From assembly GCF_011045115.1 (NCBI RefSeq), contig NZ_JAAKZG010000002.1:613367-677366 (forward strand): a stretch of DNA of 64,000 nt. Reading direction: 5' to 3'. Source of the stretch: Mesorhizobium zhangyense (GTDB taxonomy: Bacteria > Pseudomonadota > Alphaproteobacteria > Rhizobiales > Rhizobiaceae). This document shows, piece after piece, positions 55,439-64,000 of the stretch. A program made the translations under genes and the position numbers. The notes beneath the pieces were generated by a model. It saw only the letters and a program-made list of their open reading frames with translations. It did no database searches and was not told the DNA's origin. Position 1 is the stretch's first letter. Every line of letters starts with the position of its first letter.

Positions 55439-57519
55439 GTCCCAACGATCCGAACCTCAAATCGCTCCATCGGCCGCAGGCCGGCAGGGCCAGCGACGAT
55501 GTCGCCGGCTACATGCCGGGCCATGAGGTCGAGGAGGATGAGGGGACGGAGGCCGAAGTGTTGCCGGCAGTGGCCGATGCTTCCTTCACCGCGATAGACT
55601 GGACACCGCATGCCGGCGACGCCGACGGCATGGTCGGCGCGGAGGTGATCCAGACGCTGGTCAAGCGCCTGCCCAACGCGCCGGGCGTCTACCGCATGAT
55701 GAATGCGGCGGGCGACGTGCTCTATGTCGGCAAGGCGCGCAGCCTGAAGAAGCGCGTGACCAACTATGCGCAGGGGCGCTTCCACACCAACCGCATCGGC
55801 CGCATGGTGCGCGAGACGTCGACGATGGAATTCGTCGTCACCCGCACCGAGATCGAGGCGCTGCTGCTCGAAGCCAATCTTATCAAGCGCTTGCGGCCGC
55901 GATTCAACGTGCTTCTGCGCGACGACAAGTCGTTTCCCTATATCATGCTGACCGGCGATCATCCTTCGCCGGGGATTTTCAAGCATCGCGGCGCACGCTC
56001 GCGCAAGGGCGACTATTTCGGGCCGTTCGCCTCGGCAGGTGCCGTCGACCGCACGATCAATTCGCTGCAGCGCGCCTTCCTGCTGCGAAGCTGTACGGAT
56101 TCGGTCTTCGAAAGCCGCACGCGGCCGTGCTTGCTCTATCAGATCAAGCGTTGTTCCGGTCCGTGCACGGGTGAGGTTTCTGCCGACGACTATGCCGAAC
56201 TGGTCTTCGAGGCCAAGGACTTCCTGTCGGGCCGCAGCCAGAAGGTGAAGACCGACATCTCGTCGGCCATGCAGAATGCTGCCGAAGAGCTCGATTTCGA
56301 GCGCGCTGCCATCTATCGCGACCGGCTGGCGGCACTTTCGCATGTGCAGAGCCATCAGGGCATCAACCCGCAATCGGTCGAGGAAGCGGACGTCTTCGCC
56401 ATCCATCAGGAGGGCGGGCAGGTCTGCATCCAGGTCTTTTTCTTCCGCACCGGGCAGAACTGGGGCAACCGTGCTTATTTCCCGAAAGCCGATCCGGCGC
56501 TTGAGGCAAAGGAAGTGCTCGGCTCGTTCCTGGCGCAGTTCTACGACGACAAGCCGTGCCCGAGGCTGCTTCTGCTTTCGCATGAGGTGCAGGAGCAGGA
56601 ATTGCTGGGTGCTGCCCTTTCCACGCGCGCCGGCCACAAGGTGACGATCACTGTGCCGCAGCGCGGCGAGAAGAAGGATCTGGTCGACAACGCGGTCCAG
56701 AACGCCCGCGAGGCGCTTGGCCGGCGGTTGGCGGAAACTTCGACGCAGGCGCGGCTGCTGACCGGCATGGTCGAAACATTCGGGCTGGAAAAACCGCCGG
56801 TCCGCATCGAGGTCTACGATAACTCGCACATCATGGGCACGAATGCCGTCGGCGCGATGATCGTCGCCGGTCCCGAAGGTTTCGTGAAGAACCAGTACCG
56901 CAAGTTCAACATCCGCTCGACCGACATAACTCCGGGCGACGATTTCGGCATGATGCGCGAGGTGATGGAGCGGCGTTTTTCACGCCTTATCAAGGAACAT
57001 GCCGCGCCGGAGGAGGCCGATCCGCAATCCGGCGAGGACGACGAGGTGGTCGGTTCGTCCTTCCCGGCCTGGCCTGATGTCATCCTCATAGACGGCGGGC
57101 AGGGGCAGATGTCGGTGGTGCGCAAGATGCTGGCCGATCTCGGCATCGAGGACAAGGTGGCGGCGATCGGCGTCGCCAAGGGGCAGGACCGCGATGCCGG
57201 CCGCGAACGGTTTTTCGTCAAGGGCCGCGAATCATTCTCGCTGCCGGTACGTGACCCCGTGCTCTATTTCGTGCAAAGGCTGCGTGATGAAGCGCACCGC
57301 TTTGCCATCGGCTCGCACCGCGCGCGGCGCAAGAAGGAAATGGTGAAGAACCCGCTCGACGAGATCAGCGGCATCGGGCCGGGACGCAAGCGCGCGCTGC
57401 TCTTGCATTTCGGCACGGCCAAGGCGGTGAGCCGCGCCGCGATGGAGGATTTGATGGTGGTTGATGGAATTTCGGAGTCGATTGCCAAGATCGTCTACAA
57501 CCATTTTCACGAGAATTAA
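55435..57519 (+). CDS. uvrC: Excinuclease ABC subunit C
   Basis: Makes the two incisions around DNA damage in nucleotide excision repair. The 694-residue protein has a GIY-YIG-like nuclease (from about 82, [20 protein letters not shown]), UVR motif, UvrC RNase H-like domain ([18 protein letters not shown]) and C-terminal helix-hairpin-helix. An acidic extension of about 80 residues precedes the nuclease and is absent from E. coli UvrC. ATG 55435 overlaps the SDR stop. Confidence 0.95.
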   Translation: MSPNDPNLKSLHRPQAGRASDDVAGYMPGHEVEEDEGTEAEVLPAVADASFTAIDWTPHAGDADGMVGAEVIQTLVKRLPNAPGVYRMMNAAGDVLYVGKARSLKKRVTNYAQGRFHTNRIGRMVRETSTMEFVVTRTEIEALLLEANLIKRLRPRFNVLLRDDKSFPYIMLTGDHPSPGIFKHRGARSRKGDYFGPFASAGAVDRTINSLQRAFLLRSCTDSVFESRTRPCLLYQIKRCSGPCTGEVSADDYAELVFEAKDFLSGRSQKVKTDISSAMQNAAEELDFERAAIYRDRLAALSHVQSHQGINPQSVEEADVFAIHQEGGQVCIQVFFFRTGQNWGNRAYFPKADPALEAKEVLGSFLAQFYDDKPCPRLLLLSHEVQEQELLGAALSTRAGHKVTITVPQRGEKKDLVDNAVQNAREALGRRLAETSTQARLLTGMVETFGLEKPPVRIEVYDNSHIMGTNAVGAMIVAGPEGFVKNQYRKFNIRSTDITPGDDFGMMREVMERRFSRLIKEHAAPEEADPQSGEDDEVVGSSFPAWPDVILIDGGQGQMSVVRKMLADLGIEDKVAAIGVAKGQDRDAGRERFFVKGRESFSLPVRDPVLYFVQRLRDEAHRFAIGSHRARRKKEMVKNPLDEISGIGPGRKRALLLHFGTAKAVSRAAMEDLMVVDGISESIAKIVYNHFHEN

Positions 57520-57625
57520 TCATTTGCGGGCTAAATGTATCCTTGGGCCATCGATTTCCCGCAATTGACCCCCCACATCCGCATCTGATTTGAGTACGAA
57601 AGCTGAAAGAAATAACGGATTAGAG

Positions 57626-58222
57626 ATGGCCAGGCGCGCATTCAACCTTCCAAACATGCTTACCTACGCGCGCATCCTTGCCGTGCCGTTGGTTGTCCTA
57701 TGCTTCTTTCTCGAAGGAAGATTGCAGTCGAGCGACTTCGCGCGCTGGGCGGCGCTGATAATCTTCATCATCGCCAGCGTTACCGATTACCTCGACGGCT
57801 ACCTTGCCCGGGCATGGCAGCAGACCTCGAATATCGGCCGCATGCTCGATCCGATCGCCGACAAGCTTCTGGTCGCGACCTGCCTGCTTCTGCTTGCCGC
57901 CGACACAGATCAGCGCGGGGGCATTGCCGGCTGGTCGCTTTGGGCGGCCATCATCATCCTGTGCCGCGAAATCCTGGTTTCGGGTCTGCGCGAATATCTG
58001 GCGGCGCTGAAGGTCAGCGTGCCGGTGACGCAGCTTGCCAAATGGAAGACGGCCATCCAGATGGTCGCCATCGCCTTCCTGCTTCTGGGGCCGACCGGAG
58101 ACAAGATCGTGCCCTACTGGACGCAGATCGGTCTCACGCTGCTCTGGATTGCCGCCCTTGTGACGCTCTATACCGGTTATGACTATTTCCGGGCCGGCGT
58201 GAAGCATATCATCGACGAATGA
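57626..58222 (+). CDS. pgsA: CDP-diacylglycerol--glycerol-3-phosphate 3-phosphatidyltransferase
   Basis: Makes phosphatidylglycerol phosphate, precursor of phosphatidylglycerol. The 198-residue protein has the full CDP-alcohol signature with D54, D57, G58, A61, R62, G71, D75 and D79 and several membrane helices. ATG 57626 was chosen because the conserved protein begins MARRAFNLPNMLTYAR; an in-frame TTG at 57590 is an alternative. The stop overlaps moaD. Confidence 0.93.
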   Translation: MARRAFNLPNMLTYARILAVPLVVLCFFLEGRLQSSDFARWAALIIFIIASVTDYLDGYLARAWQQTSNIGRMLDPIADKLLVATCLLLLAADTDQRGGIAGWSLWAAIIILCREILVSGLREYLAALKVSVPVTQLAKWKTAIQMVAIAFLLLGPTGDKIVPYWTQIGLTLLWIAALVTLYTGYDYFRAGVKHIIDE

Positions 58223-58485
58223 CAGAGCATCCGACCAAACTCGTCTATTTCGCCTGGGTGCGCGAGCGCATTGGCCGGGCCGAAGAAGATGTGGCGCTTC
58301 CCGCCGAGGTGGAGACGGTGTCCGATCTTCTGCAATGGCTGAAGGGGCGCGGCGAGGAATATGAGAACGCGCTGCAATATCCCGACGTGATCCGTGTCGC
58401 CATCGACCACGAGCATGTCGAGCACCGGGAAAGGCTGGCAGGCGCGCGCGAAATCGCGCTGTTTCCGCCGATGACCGGAGGTTGA
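58219..58485 (+). CDS. moaD: Molybdopterin synthase sulfur carrier subunit
   Basis: Small ubiquitin-like protein that carries a thiocarboxylate for dithiolene formation in molybdenum-cofactor synthesis. The 88-residue protein ends in the required GG (PPMTGG). The ATG overlaps the pgsA stop (ATGA) and moaE follows 4 bp later. Confidence 0.94.
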   Translation: MTEHPTKLVYFAWVRERIGRAEEDVALPAEVETVSDLLQWLKGRGEEYENALQYPDVIRVAIDHEHVEHRERLAGAREIALFPPMTGG

Positions 58486-58489
58486 CGCG

Positions 58490-58963
58490 ATGCCGGCGAG
58501 CTTCCAGCCAGATATCCGCATCCAGCGGGAGGATTTCGACGTCAACGCCGAGATCGCCCGGTTATCCGAGGGACGCGCCGACATTGGCGCGGTCGTGACT
58601 TTTTCCGGCCTCTGCCGCGATGAGGCCGGCGCGCTTTCCGCGCTTGAGCTTGAGCATTACCCCGGCATGGCCGAGGCGGAGATTTCCCGCATCGCGGCCG
58701 AGGCGATCGAGCGCTGGCCGCTGCTTGGCCTGACCGCGATCCATCGCTTCGGCAAGATCGCACCGGGCGAAAACATCGTTCTGGTCGTTGCTGCCTCGTC
58801 ACATCGGCAGGCGGCGTTCGAGGCGGCGAATTTCCTGATGGACTATCTGAAGTCGCGCGCACCCTTCTGGAAGAAGGAGCATCGCGTGGACGGCTCGACC
58901 GGCGGCTGGGTCGACGCCAAGGAGGCTGACGATCAGGCCGCGGCGCGGTGGAAAAGCCGGTAA
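58490..58963 (+). CDS. moaE: Molybdopterin synthase catalytic subunit
   Basis: Uses MoaD thiocarboxylate to make molybdopterin. The 157-residue protein has the MoaE pattern ALELEHYPGMAEAEI, IHRFGKIAPGENIVLV and SRAPFWKKE, including the conserved catalytic Lys in KKEH. ATG 58490 has GGAGG upstream. Other moa genes are not in the window. Confidence 0.94.
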   Translation: MPASFQPDIRIQREDFDVNAEIARLSEGRADIGAVVTFSGLCRDEAGALSALELEHYPGMAEAEISRIAAEAIERWPLLGLTAIHRFGKIAPGENIVLVVAASSHRQAAFEAANFLMDYLKSRAPFWKKEHRVDGSTGGWVDAKEADDQAAARWKSR

Positions 58964-59058
58964 ACATGAGTGTTGCCGGCTGAAATTTTTCGTCATCTGG
59001 TCATGGAACGACCGCATTCCTTCCTCCAAATGCACGGGACGACAGAGGAGGTCGGGTC

Positions 59059-59829
59059 ATGCTGGACAAGTTCGCCGAATTTTTCGTTTTCGGTTTTGCT
59101 CCCCTGGTGATCGGCACTCTGATGATGCCGCTGCAATCATTTGCGCAGGAAACGTCGGTCACCGGCGAGATCCTTTATCGCGAACGGATTGCCCTGCCGC
59201 CGAACGCGGTCGTCAAGGTGTGGCTGTCGGATGTGTCGCTGGCCGATGCTCCCGCAAAAATTATCGGCGAGCAGACGATCAAGGATGCCGGGCAAGTGCC
59301 GATCAAGTTCGAGATCCGCTTCGATCCCGCGGTGATCCAGCCAAAGCACACATACTCCCTGCAGGCCCGCATTACGGTCGACGATACGATCTGGTTCATC
59401 AACGACACGCGCTACCGCCTCGACCCGCTCAAGGCCGAGCCGCAATCCATGGTGCTGAGGATGGTCAAAAACGCGATGGAAACCGAACCGCCGGCGATTT
59501 TCCGCACGACATGGCTGGCCGAGGACATCGAGGGCGGCGGCGTGATCGACGATGCGCAGTCGACGCTGAAATTCGATCCGGGCGGCAAGATCAGCGGGCG
59601 CGGCGCCTGCAACAGCTATTTCGGCAAGGCGAGGATCGAAGGCAGCGCCATCAAGCTCGGCGATATCGGCTCGACCTTCATGGCCTGCGCGCCGGCAATC
59701 ATGGATCAGGAAAAGAAGCTTTTTGCGGCGCTCGGCAAGGCATCGTCCTATCGCATCGACGGCGACGGCAAGCTGTTCCTGATCGACGCGCAAGGCCGCG
59801 ATGTGATCCGGTTTGCGAGTGCTGAGTGA
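59059..59829 (+). CDS. YbaY-like / META-domain periplasmic protein
   Basis: This 256-residue protein has a signal peptide (cut near SFAQE), a YbaY-like beta domain (VTGEILYRERIALPPNAVVK ...) and a C-terminal META domain (HslJ-like) with GRGACNSYFGKARIEG. Both domains occur in heat-shock or envelope-stress-linked proteins of unknown activity; here they are fused. ATG 59059 has GAGGAGG upstream. Confidence 0.82.
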   Translation: MLDKFAEFFVFGFAPLVIGTLMMPLQSFAQETSVTGEILYRERIALPPNAVVKVWLSDVSLADAPAKIIGEQTIKDAGQVPIKFEIRFDPAVIQPKHTYSLQARITVDDTIWFINDTRYRLDPLKAEPQSMVLRMVKNAMETEPPAIFRTTWLAEDIEGGGVIDDAQSTLKFDPGGKISGRGACNSYFGKARIEGSAIKLGDIGSTFMACAPAIMDQEKKLFAALGKASSYRIDGDGKLFLIDAQGRDVIRFASAE

Positions 59830-59857
59830 AGTGAGATCTGCAATTGGTGGAAACAAG

Positions 59858-59884
59858 AAAGCCGGGGCAAAACCCCGGCTTTTT
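59858..59884. terminator. Bidirectional terminator between YbaY-META and ndk
   Basis: AAAGCCGGGG (59858-59867) and CCCCGGCTTT (59873-59882) form a 10-bp stem with a 5-nt loop, followed by TT. It lies between the convergent YbaY-META and ndk genes. Confidence 0.85.
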
Positions 59885-59926
59885 CATTGCAATCAGGCAG
59901 TTACGCCGAAAAGCGGAATCGGCTTG

Positions 59927-60349
59927 TCAGCCGACGATCTCGGTGTCCGAGAACCAATACTTGATCTCTTCGGCGGCCGTTTCCGGTGCGTCGGAGCCGT
60001 GGACCGAGTTTTCGCCGATCGACAGGGCATGGACCTTGCGGATGGTGCCTTCGTCGGCGTTGGCCGGGTTGGTGGCGCCCATCACTTCACGGTTCTTGGC
60101 GATGGCGTTCTCGCCTTCGAGAATCTGCACGACGGTCGGGGCCGACGACATGAACTCAACGAGTTCGCCGAAGAAGGGGCGGTCCTTATGGACGGCGTAG
60201 AAGCCTTCAGCCTCGCGGCGGCTCATCCACACGCGGCGCGATGCAATGACGCGCAGGCCGGCGTCTTCCAGCATCTTGGTGATGGCGCCGGTGAGGTTGC
60301 GGCGGGTCGCGTCGGGCTTGATCATCGAAAACGTGCGTTCGATCGCCAT
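59927..60349 (-). CDS. ndk: Nucleoside diphosphate kinase
   Basis: Balances NTP pools by phosphate transfer through a phospho-His. The 140-residue protein has catalytic H117 in NSVHGSD and begins [21 protein letters not shown] 60349 is preceded by AAAAGGAT; a longer in-frame start is not supported. Confidence 0.96.
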   Translation of the reverse strand: MAIERTFSMIKPDATRRNLTGAITKMLEDAGLRVIASRRVWMSRREAEGFYAVHKDRPFFGELVEFMSSAPTVVQILEGENAIAKNREVMGATNPANADEGTIRKVHALSIGENSVHGSDAPETAAEEIKYWFSDTEIVG

Positions 60350-60424
60350 GGTATATCCTTTTGAGAATGGGGAAGGGCAGATGTGGCGGTCCCTATACAA
60401 GCCGTCCGCCGCATTGCCAAGGCC

Positions 60425-60572
60425 CCTGAGGCATTTGCTAACTCTACCCTGCCGGCCATCTGACGCAGTTTTCTGCGCTTCCGGTGCTCATGGACTTGAA
60501 TGTCCACTCCGCTCCGGTTCTCGAAATCCCGCGCCATATGCCTCGGCAGGACGAGTTATCAAACGCCTCAGG
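60425..60572. repeat. 148-bp palindromic dispersed element, copy 2
   Basis: Ends CCTGAGGC (60425-60432) and GCCTCAGG (60565-60572) are perfect inverted repeats, continuing into TTTGCTAACTC...CCCTGCCG and its complement. The interior matches copy 1 (31026-31165): TCTACCCTGCCGG, TTCTGCGCTTCCGGTGCTCA and CTCCGCTCCGGTTCTCGAAA are shared. The tip hairpin differs in sequence (TGGAC-ttgaat-GTCCA) but still pairs. It lies between ndk and a GST gene. Confidence 0.8.
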
Positions 60573-60585
60573 CTTCAACCCGGCT

Positions 60586-61278
60586 TCAGGCCGCGGCATC
60601 CACCGTGCGGCCGATGCCGTCGTGGAGGTCAAGGCAACGCTCGAACCACCCGCTAACCGGATCGTCGGCTGCCAGATACTGGAACGGCGAGGTGACGCGG
60701 ACCCACTGCAGGGCGCCGAAGACGATGTAGTCGGGATAGAGAGGCGCGTCGCCGCCGATGAAGGGCTGGTAGGTGAGCATGTTGCGCAACGGCTCGAGCG
60801 ATGCGCGGAAGGCGGCAAGGCCGCTTTCGCGAACCGCTGCAACGTCCTCAAGCTTCTTGCCGAAGCGGGCTTCGCGGCTTTCGCGGAAGTATGCCCGGTT
60901 GGCTTCGTTCTGCCGCCTATAGATATCCATCAGCGCCGCCGCACCCAGATAGGGATGAAGCGTCATCTGCGACCAGCGCTCGATGAAACGTGCCATCGCT
61001 TCGCCGCCTTCGCCGCCGAACAGGGTCGGACGCTCCGGATAAGCCTGATCGAGATAGAGCGCGATCTGGAAGGAGTCCGCCACGACGGCATTGCCGTCGC
61101 GGATCACCGGAATGGTCTTCGACACCCCGCCCTCGACCGCTGGAACGTCGAGGAAAGTGGTCGGCACGGTTTCGAAGTCTAGGCCCTTGTGCGCCAGCGA
61201 CATCGCCGTCTTCCAGCAATGGGGGCTGTAGGGCCGTGTTTGATCGTGTCCGACAAGATCGTAGAGCAGAATGGTCAT
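60586..61278 (-). CDS. Glutathione S-transferase-family protein (beta-etherase/LigE-like)
   Basis: This 230-residue protein has an N-terminal domain with YSPHCWKTAMSLAHKGLDF and ADSFQIALYLDQAYP, then a helical domain. The SPxCW pattern resembles LigE/LigF-type beta-etherases and related GSTs. The substrate is unknown. It is divergent from DinB and ends 14 bp from the palindromic element. Confidence 0.82.
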   Translation of the reverse strand: MTILLYDLVGHDQTRPYSPHCWKTAMSLAHKGLDFETVPTTFLDVPAVEGGVSKTIPVIRDGNAVVADSFQIALYLDQAYPERPTLFGGEGGEAMARFIERWSQMTLHPYLGAAALMDIYRRQNEANRAYFRESREARFGKKLEDVAAVRESGLAAFRASLEPLRNMLTYQPFIGGDAPLYPDYIVFGALQWVRVTSPFQYLAADDPVSGWFERCLDLHDGIGRTVDAAA

Positions 61279-61347
61279 TGGCGTGTGTCTTTCCGCAGTT
61301 TAGGAGTGAGGGACATATTCCTTGCTTCGCATGTCAAAAGGAAGTCC

Positions 61348-61860
61348 ATGAGACAGCATTTCATGATGTTGGCCGCCTATAACGCTTGGGCCAATGGGCG
61401 CGTTTACGATGCCGCCGCAGCGCTCACCGAAGAAGAGTTCTGCCGCGACACCGGTGCCTTCTTCAAGTCGATGATGGGCACGCTGAACCATCTGGTGGCC
61501 GCCGATCGCATCTGGATGAAGCGCTTTACCGGCCAGGGCGATGCGCCGGCGGCGCTCGATACGATCATCAGCGCGGATTTCACCAAGCTGCGTGCCGTCC
61601 GCGAGGCCGAGGACAAGCGCATCTTCGCATGGATCGACGGCCTCGATGCCAAGGCGCTCGCCGGTCGCTTCAGCTACATGACCGTCAGCGACATGCGCAC
61701 GATCTCGCAACGGCTCGCCCCGGCACTCGATCATCTGTTCAACCACCAGACGCATCATCGCGGCCAAGCGCATATGATCCTGACCGTGCTCGGCAAGCCA
61801 TCCGTGCAACTGGACCTGATCGCCTTCCAGCGGACGGAAGAGGGGCGAGCCTACGCCTAG
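61348..61860 (+). CDS. DinB-family protein
   Basis: This 170-residue four-helix bundle protein has metal-ligand His candidates H48 (LNHLVAADRIW), H133 and H137 (FNHQTHHRGQ), as in DinB/YfiT-like proteins, some of which are thiol-dependent transferases. Start ATG 61348 has AAAAGGAAG upstream. Confidence 0.88.
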   Translation: MRQHFMMLAAYNAWANGRVYDAAAALTEEEFCRDTGAFFKSMMGTLNHLVAADRIWMKRFTGQGDAPAALDTIISADFTKLRAVREAEDKRIFAWIDGLDAKALAGRFSYMTVSDMRTISQRLAPALDHLFNHQTHHRGQAHMILTVLGKPSVQLDLIAFQRTEEGRAYA

Positions 61861-61965
61861 CAACAGGCGCAATCTGCCGCCGAATCGGGAGATGGGCCGT
61901 TTCCTGTCGACGCTGGCTGCATCGGAGCCCTTGCGAACTTCGGGCGTCCAGTGCAAAAGCCCGCA

Positions 61966-63843
61966 ATGCTTATCATCAACGACCTTTCTCTCCGCATTGC
62001 CGGACGCCTGCTTCTCGACCACGCCTCGCTCACGCTGCCGGCGGGAACGAAGGCCGGGCTTGTCGGCCGCAACGGCACCGGCAAGACGACGCTGTTCAAG
62101 GCGATCACCGGCGACATGTCGGCCGAGACCGGCTCGGTCAGCCTGCCCAAGAACCTGCGCATCGGCCAGGTGGCGCAGGAAGCGCCGGGCACCGAGGAGC
62201 CGCTGATCGAGATCGTGCTGAAGGCCGATCTCGAGCGCGCAGCCCTTCTCGAGGAAGAAAAGACGGCGACCGACCCGCATCGCATCGCCGAAATCCATAT
62301 AAGGCTTGCCGATATCGACGCGCATTCAGCCGAAGCGCGCGCCGCGACCATCCTTGCCGGCCTCGGTTTTGATGATGCCGCGCAGAGGCGGCCGGCCTCG
62401 TCCTTCTCCGGCGGCTGGCGCATGCGCGTGGCGTTGGCGGCAGTGCTGTTTTCCGAGCCGGATTTGCTGCTGCTGGACGAACCGACCAACTATCTCGATC
62501 TTGAAGGCACGCTGTGGCTCGAAACCTATGTTTCGAAATATCCGCACACCGTGCTTCTTATCAGCCATGACCGCGACCTGCTCAACCGCGCAGTCAATTC
62601 GATCGTCCATCTCGACCAGAAAAAACTGACCTTCTGGCGCGGCGGCTACGACCAGTTCGAGCGCCAGCTCTCCGAGCAACGCGAGTTGCAGGAGAAGGGC
62701 CGCGTCAAGCAGGAGGCGGCGCGCAAGCATCTGCAGTCCTTCGTCGACCGCTTCCGCGCCAAGGCCTCCAAGGCGCGTCAAGCGCAGTCGCGCATCAAGG
62801 CGCTGGAGAAGATGAAGCCGATTTCGGCCCTGCTGGAAGACAGCGTGCGGCCGTTCCACTTCCCCGAGCCGGTGAAGACAGTGGCCTCGCCGATCGTGGC
62901 GCTGGACGGCGTCGATGTCGGCTACCAGGCCGGCAGCCCCATCCTGAAAAAGATGACTCTGCGCATCGACGCGGACGATCGCATCGCGCTGCTCGGCGCC
63001 AACGGCAACGGCAAGTCGACCTTCGCCAAGCTGCTTGCAGGCCGGCTGAAGCAGGAAAAGGGCTCGATGACCATCGCGCCCGGCCTGAAGGTGGCGATCT
63101 TCGCGCAGCATCAGCTCGACGATCTGCGGCCGGAGGAAAACGCCTACGAGCATGTGCGCCGGATGATGCCGGAAGCGCCGGAATCGAAGGTGAGGGCGCG
63201 CGTCGCCCAGTTCGGCCTTGCGACGGAGAAGATGAACACGCCGGCCAAGGATCTTTCCGGTGGCGAGAAGGCGCGTCTGCTGATGGGGCTTTCGGCATTC
63301 GAGGGGCCGAACCTGTTCATCCTGGACGAACCGACCAACCATCTCGACATCGACAGCCGCGAGGCACTGATCCATGCGCTGAACGAGTTTCCGGGCGCCG
63401 TGATCCTCATCTCGCATGACCGCCACTTGCTGGAAGCCACCGCCGACCGGCTCTGGCTGGTCAAGGACGGCCATGTGAACCCGTATGACGGCGACCTTGA
63501 CGATTACCGCCAGCAGGTCACCGGCGTGTCGGCCAACAGCCGCGAGAAGCGCGAGGCGGACAAGGCCTCCAAGGCCGACCGCCGCCGCGAAGCCGCCGCA
63601 CGCCGCGCTGCCATGGAGCCGATCGCCAAGGAAATCCGCGCCACCGAGGCTCTTATGGACCGCATCCGCAAGCGCATCGACACCATCGAGGACGAACTCG
63701 CCAATCCCGCAGTTTACGAGAAGGACCCGTCGACCGCGACGCAACTCGCCAAGGAGCGCTCGCAGCTGACGGCGACGCTGAACGGCCACGAGGAAAAGTG
63801 GCTGAAGCTTTCGGCGGAATACGAGGAAGGCACGGCAGAGTAG
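61966..63843 (+). CDS. ABC-F ATPase (YheS/Uup-like)
   Basis: Soluble protein with two ATPase domains and no membrane part; members act on the ribosome. The 625-residue protein has Walker A GRNGTGKTT (34-42) and GANGNGKS (344-351), signatures FSGGWRMRV and LSGGEKAR (430-437), an inter-domain linker rich in Lys/Glu/Gln and a C-terminal coiled coil (about 530-625). The start is ATG 61966; an in-frame GTG at 61951 is an alternative. Confidence 0.9.
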   Translation: MLIINDLSLRIAGRLLLDHASLTLPAGTKAGLVGRNGTGKTTLFKAITGDMSAETGSVSLPKNLRIGQVAQEAPGTEEPLIEIVLKADLERAALLEEEKTATDPHRIAEIHIRLADIDAHSAEARAATILAGLGFDDAAQRRPASSFSGGWRMRVALAAVLFSEPDLLLLDEPTNYLDLEGTLWLETYVSKYPHTVLLISHDRDLLNRAVNSIVHLDQKKLTFWRGGYDQFERQLSEQRELQEKGRVKQEAARKHLQSFVDRFRAKASKARQAQSRIKALEKMKPISALLEDSVRPFHFPEPVKTVASPIVALDGVDVGYQAGSPILKKMTLRIDADDRIALLGANGNGKSTFAKLLAGRLKQEKGSMTIAPGLKVAIFAQHQLDDLRPEENAYEHVRRMMPEAPESKVRARVAQFGLATEKMNTPAKDLSGGEKARLLMGLSAFEGPNLFILDEPTNHLDIDSREALIHALNEFPGAVILISHDRHLLEATADRLWLVKDGHVNPYDGDLDDYRQQVTGVSANSREKREADKASKADRRREAAARRAAMEPIAKEIRATEALMDRIRKRIDTIEDELANPAVYEKDPSTATQLAKERSQLTATLNGHEEKWLKLSAEYEEGTAE

Positions 63844-63913
63844 GTTTCTCTTATCCTTCTCCCCATTCGTGGCCCTTGAGGGAGATGGCTATAGAGTTCG
63901 ACCCCCACTCCGT

Positions 63914-63958
63914 CTCGGCTTTGCCGAGCCACCTCTCCCCCGATCGACGGGGGAGAGG
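63914..63958. repeat. Paired hairpin repeat of the CTCTCCCC type
   Basis: CTCGGC-ttt-GCCGAG (63914-63928) is followed by CCTCTCCCCCG-atcga-CGGGGGAGAGG (63932-63958). The second is of the same kind as 21792-21819. This two-hairpin unit is common between rhizobial genes. The final 42 bp of the window repeats CCTCTCCCC once more. Confidence 0.7.
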
Positions 63959-64000
63959 AACACCGTTCGCGAGGCTGGCACCCTTCCTCTCCCCTTTTGA

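Noticed and set aside
62326..63789. A 487-codon open frame on the minus strand
   Set aside because: Antisense to the ABC-F ATPase gene.

Overview
The window looks like a chromosomal segment of a high-GC alphaproteobacterium of the order Hyphomicrobiales (Rhizobiales), most likely in or near Phyllobacteriaceae (Mesorhizobium/Aminobacter type). This rests on gene order (dnaB-radA-cvpA-purF; fabD-fabG-acpP-fabF-mltG-yicC-gmk; lptF-lptG-lptD-surA-pdxA-rsmA), an Omp25/31-like porin, an ArsR/ATM1-type exporter pair, and intergenic palindromes typical of rhizobia. I saw no rRNA, tRNA, CRISPR array, prophage or insertion sequence. Almost everything is core housekeeping DNA with small accessory insertions.

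Layout. 0-9 kb: truncated CorA/ZntB-type transporter, LOG-family hydrolase, LysM protein, ArsR regulator with an ATM1-type ABC exporter, then phosphatidylethanolamine genes (psd, pssA) facing an Aas-like acyltransferase/acyl-ACP synthetase. 9-13 kb: a 600-bp gap, an orphan nucleotidyltransferase, two EamA transporters, OsmC. 13-20 kb (minus strand): dnaB, a small membrane protein, radA, cvpA, purF and an SDR. 20-25 kb: secreted protein, AraC/GyrI regulator, ynfA, cyclopropane synthase, and the rpsF-rpsR-rplI ribosomal operon with a good promoter and terminator. 25-29 kb: TadG-like VWA protein and an LTA-synthase-family enzyme. 29-36 kb: fatty-acid synthesis genes fabD-fabG-acpP-fabF, then mltG, yicC, gmk. 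36-44 kb (minus strand): the LPS export and outer-membrane assembly cluster lptF-lptG-lptD-surA with pdxA, rsmA and an ASCH protein. 44-53 kb: pepA, a small accessory patch (secreted protein, diguanylate cyclase, VOC protein), holC, a P-loop kinase, rlmJ, two half-size DMT transporters, RNase T2 and a GST. 53-64 kb: porin, pteridine-reductase-like SDR, uvrC, pgsA, moaD, moaE, a YbaY-META protein, ndk, a second GST, DinB and an ABC-F ATPase.

Much of the window serves the cell envelope: phospholipid head groups (psd, pssA, pgsA), acyl chains (fab genes, Aas-like, cfa), LPS export, murein processing (mltG, LysM protein) and a glycerophosphate-transferase-like enzyme. I found no convincing new multi-gene system. 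The best non-routine signals are a pair of about 140-148-bp palindromic elements (after fabG, and between ndk and a GST gene), a triple direct repeat resembling a PhoB box between the LTA-synthase-like gene and fabD, an inverted repeat over the arsR start codon, and a compositionally different small membrane protein between dnaB and radA.
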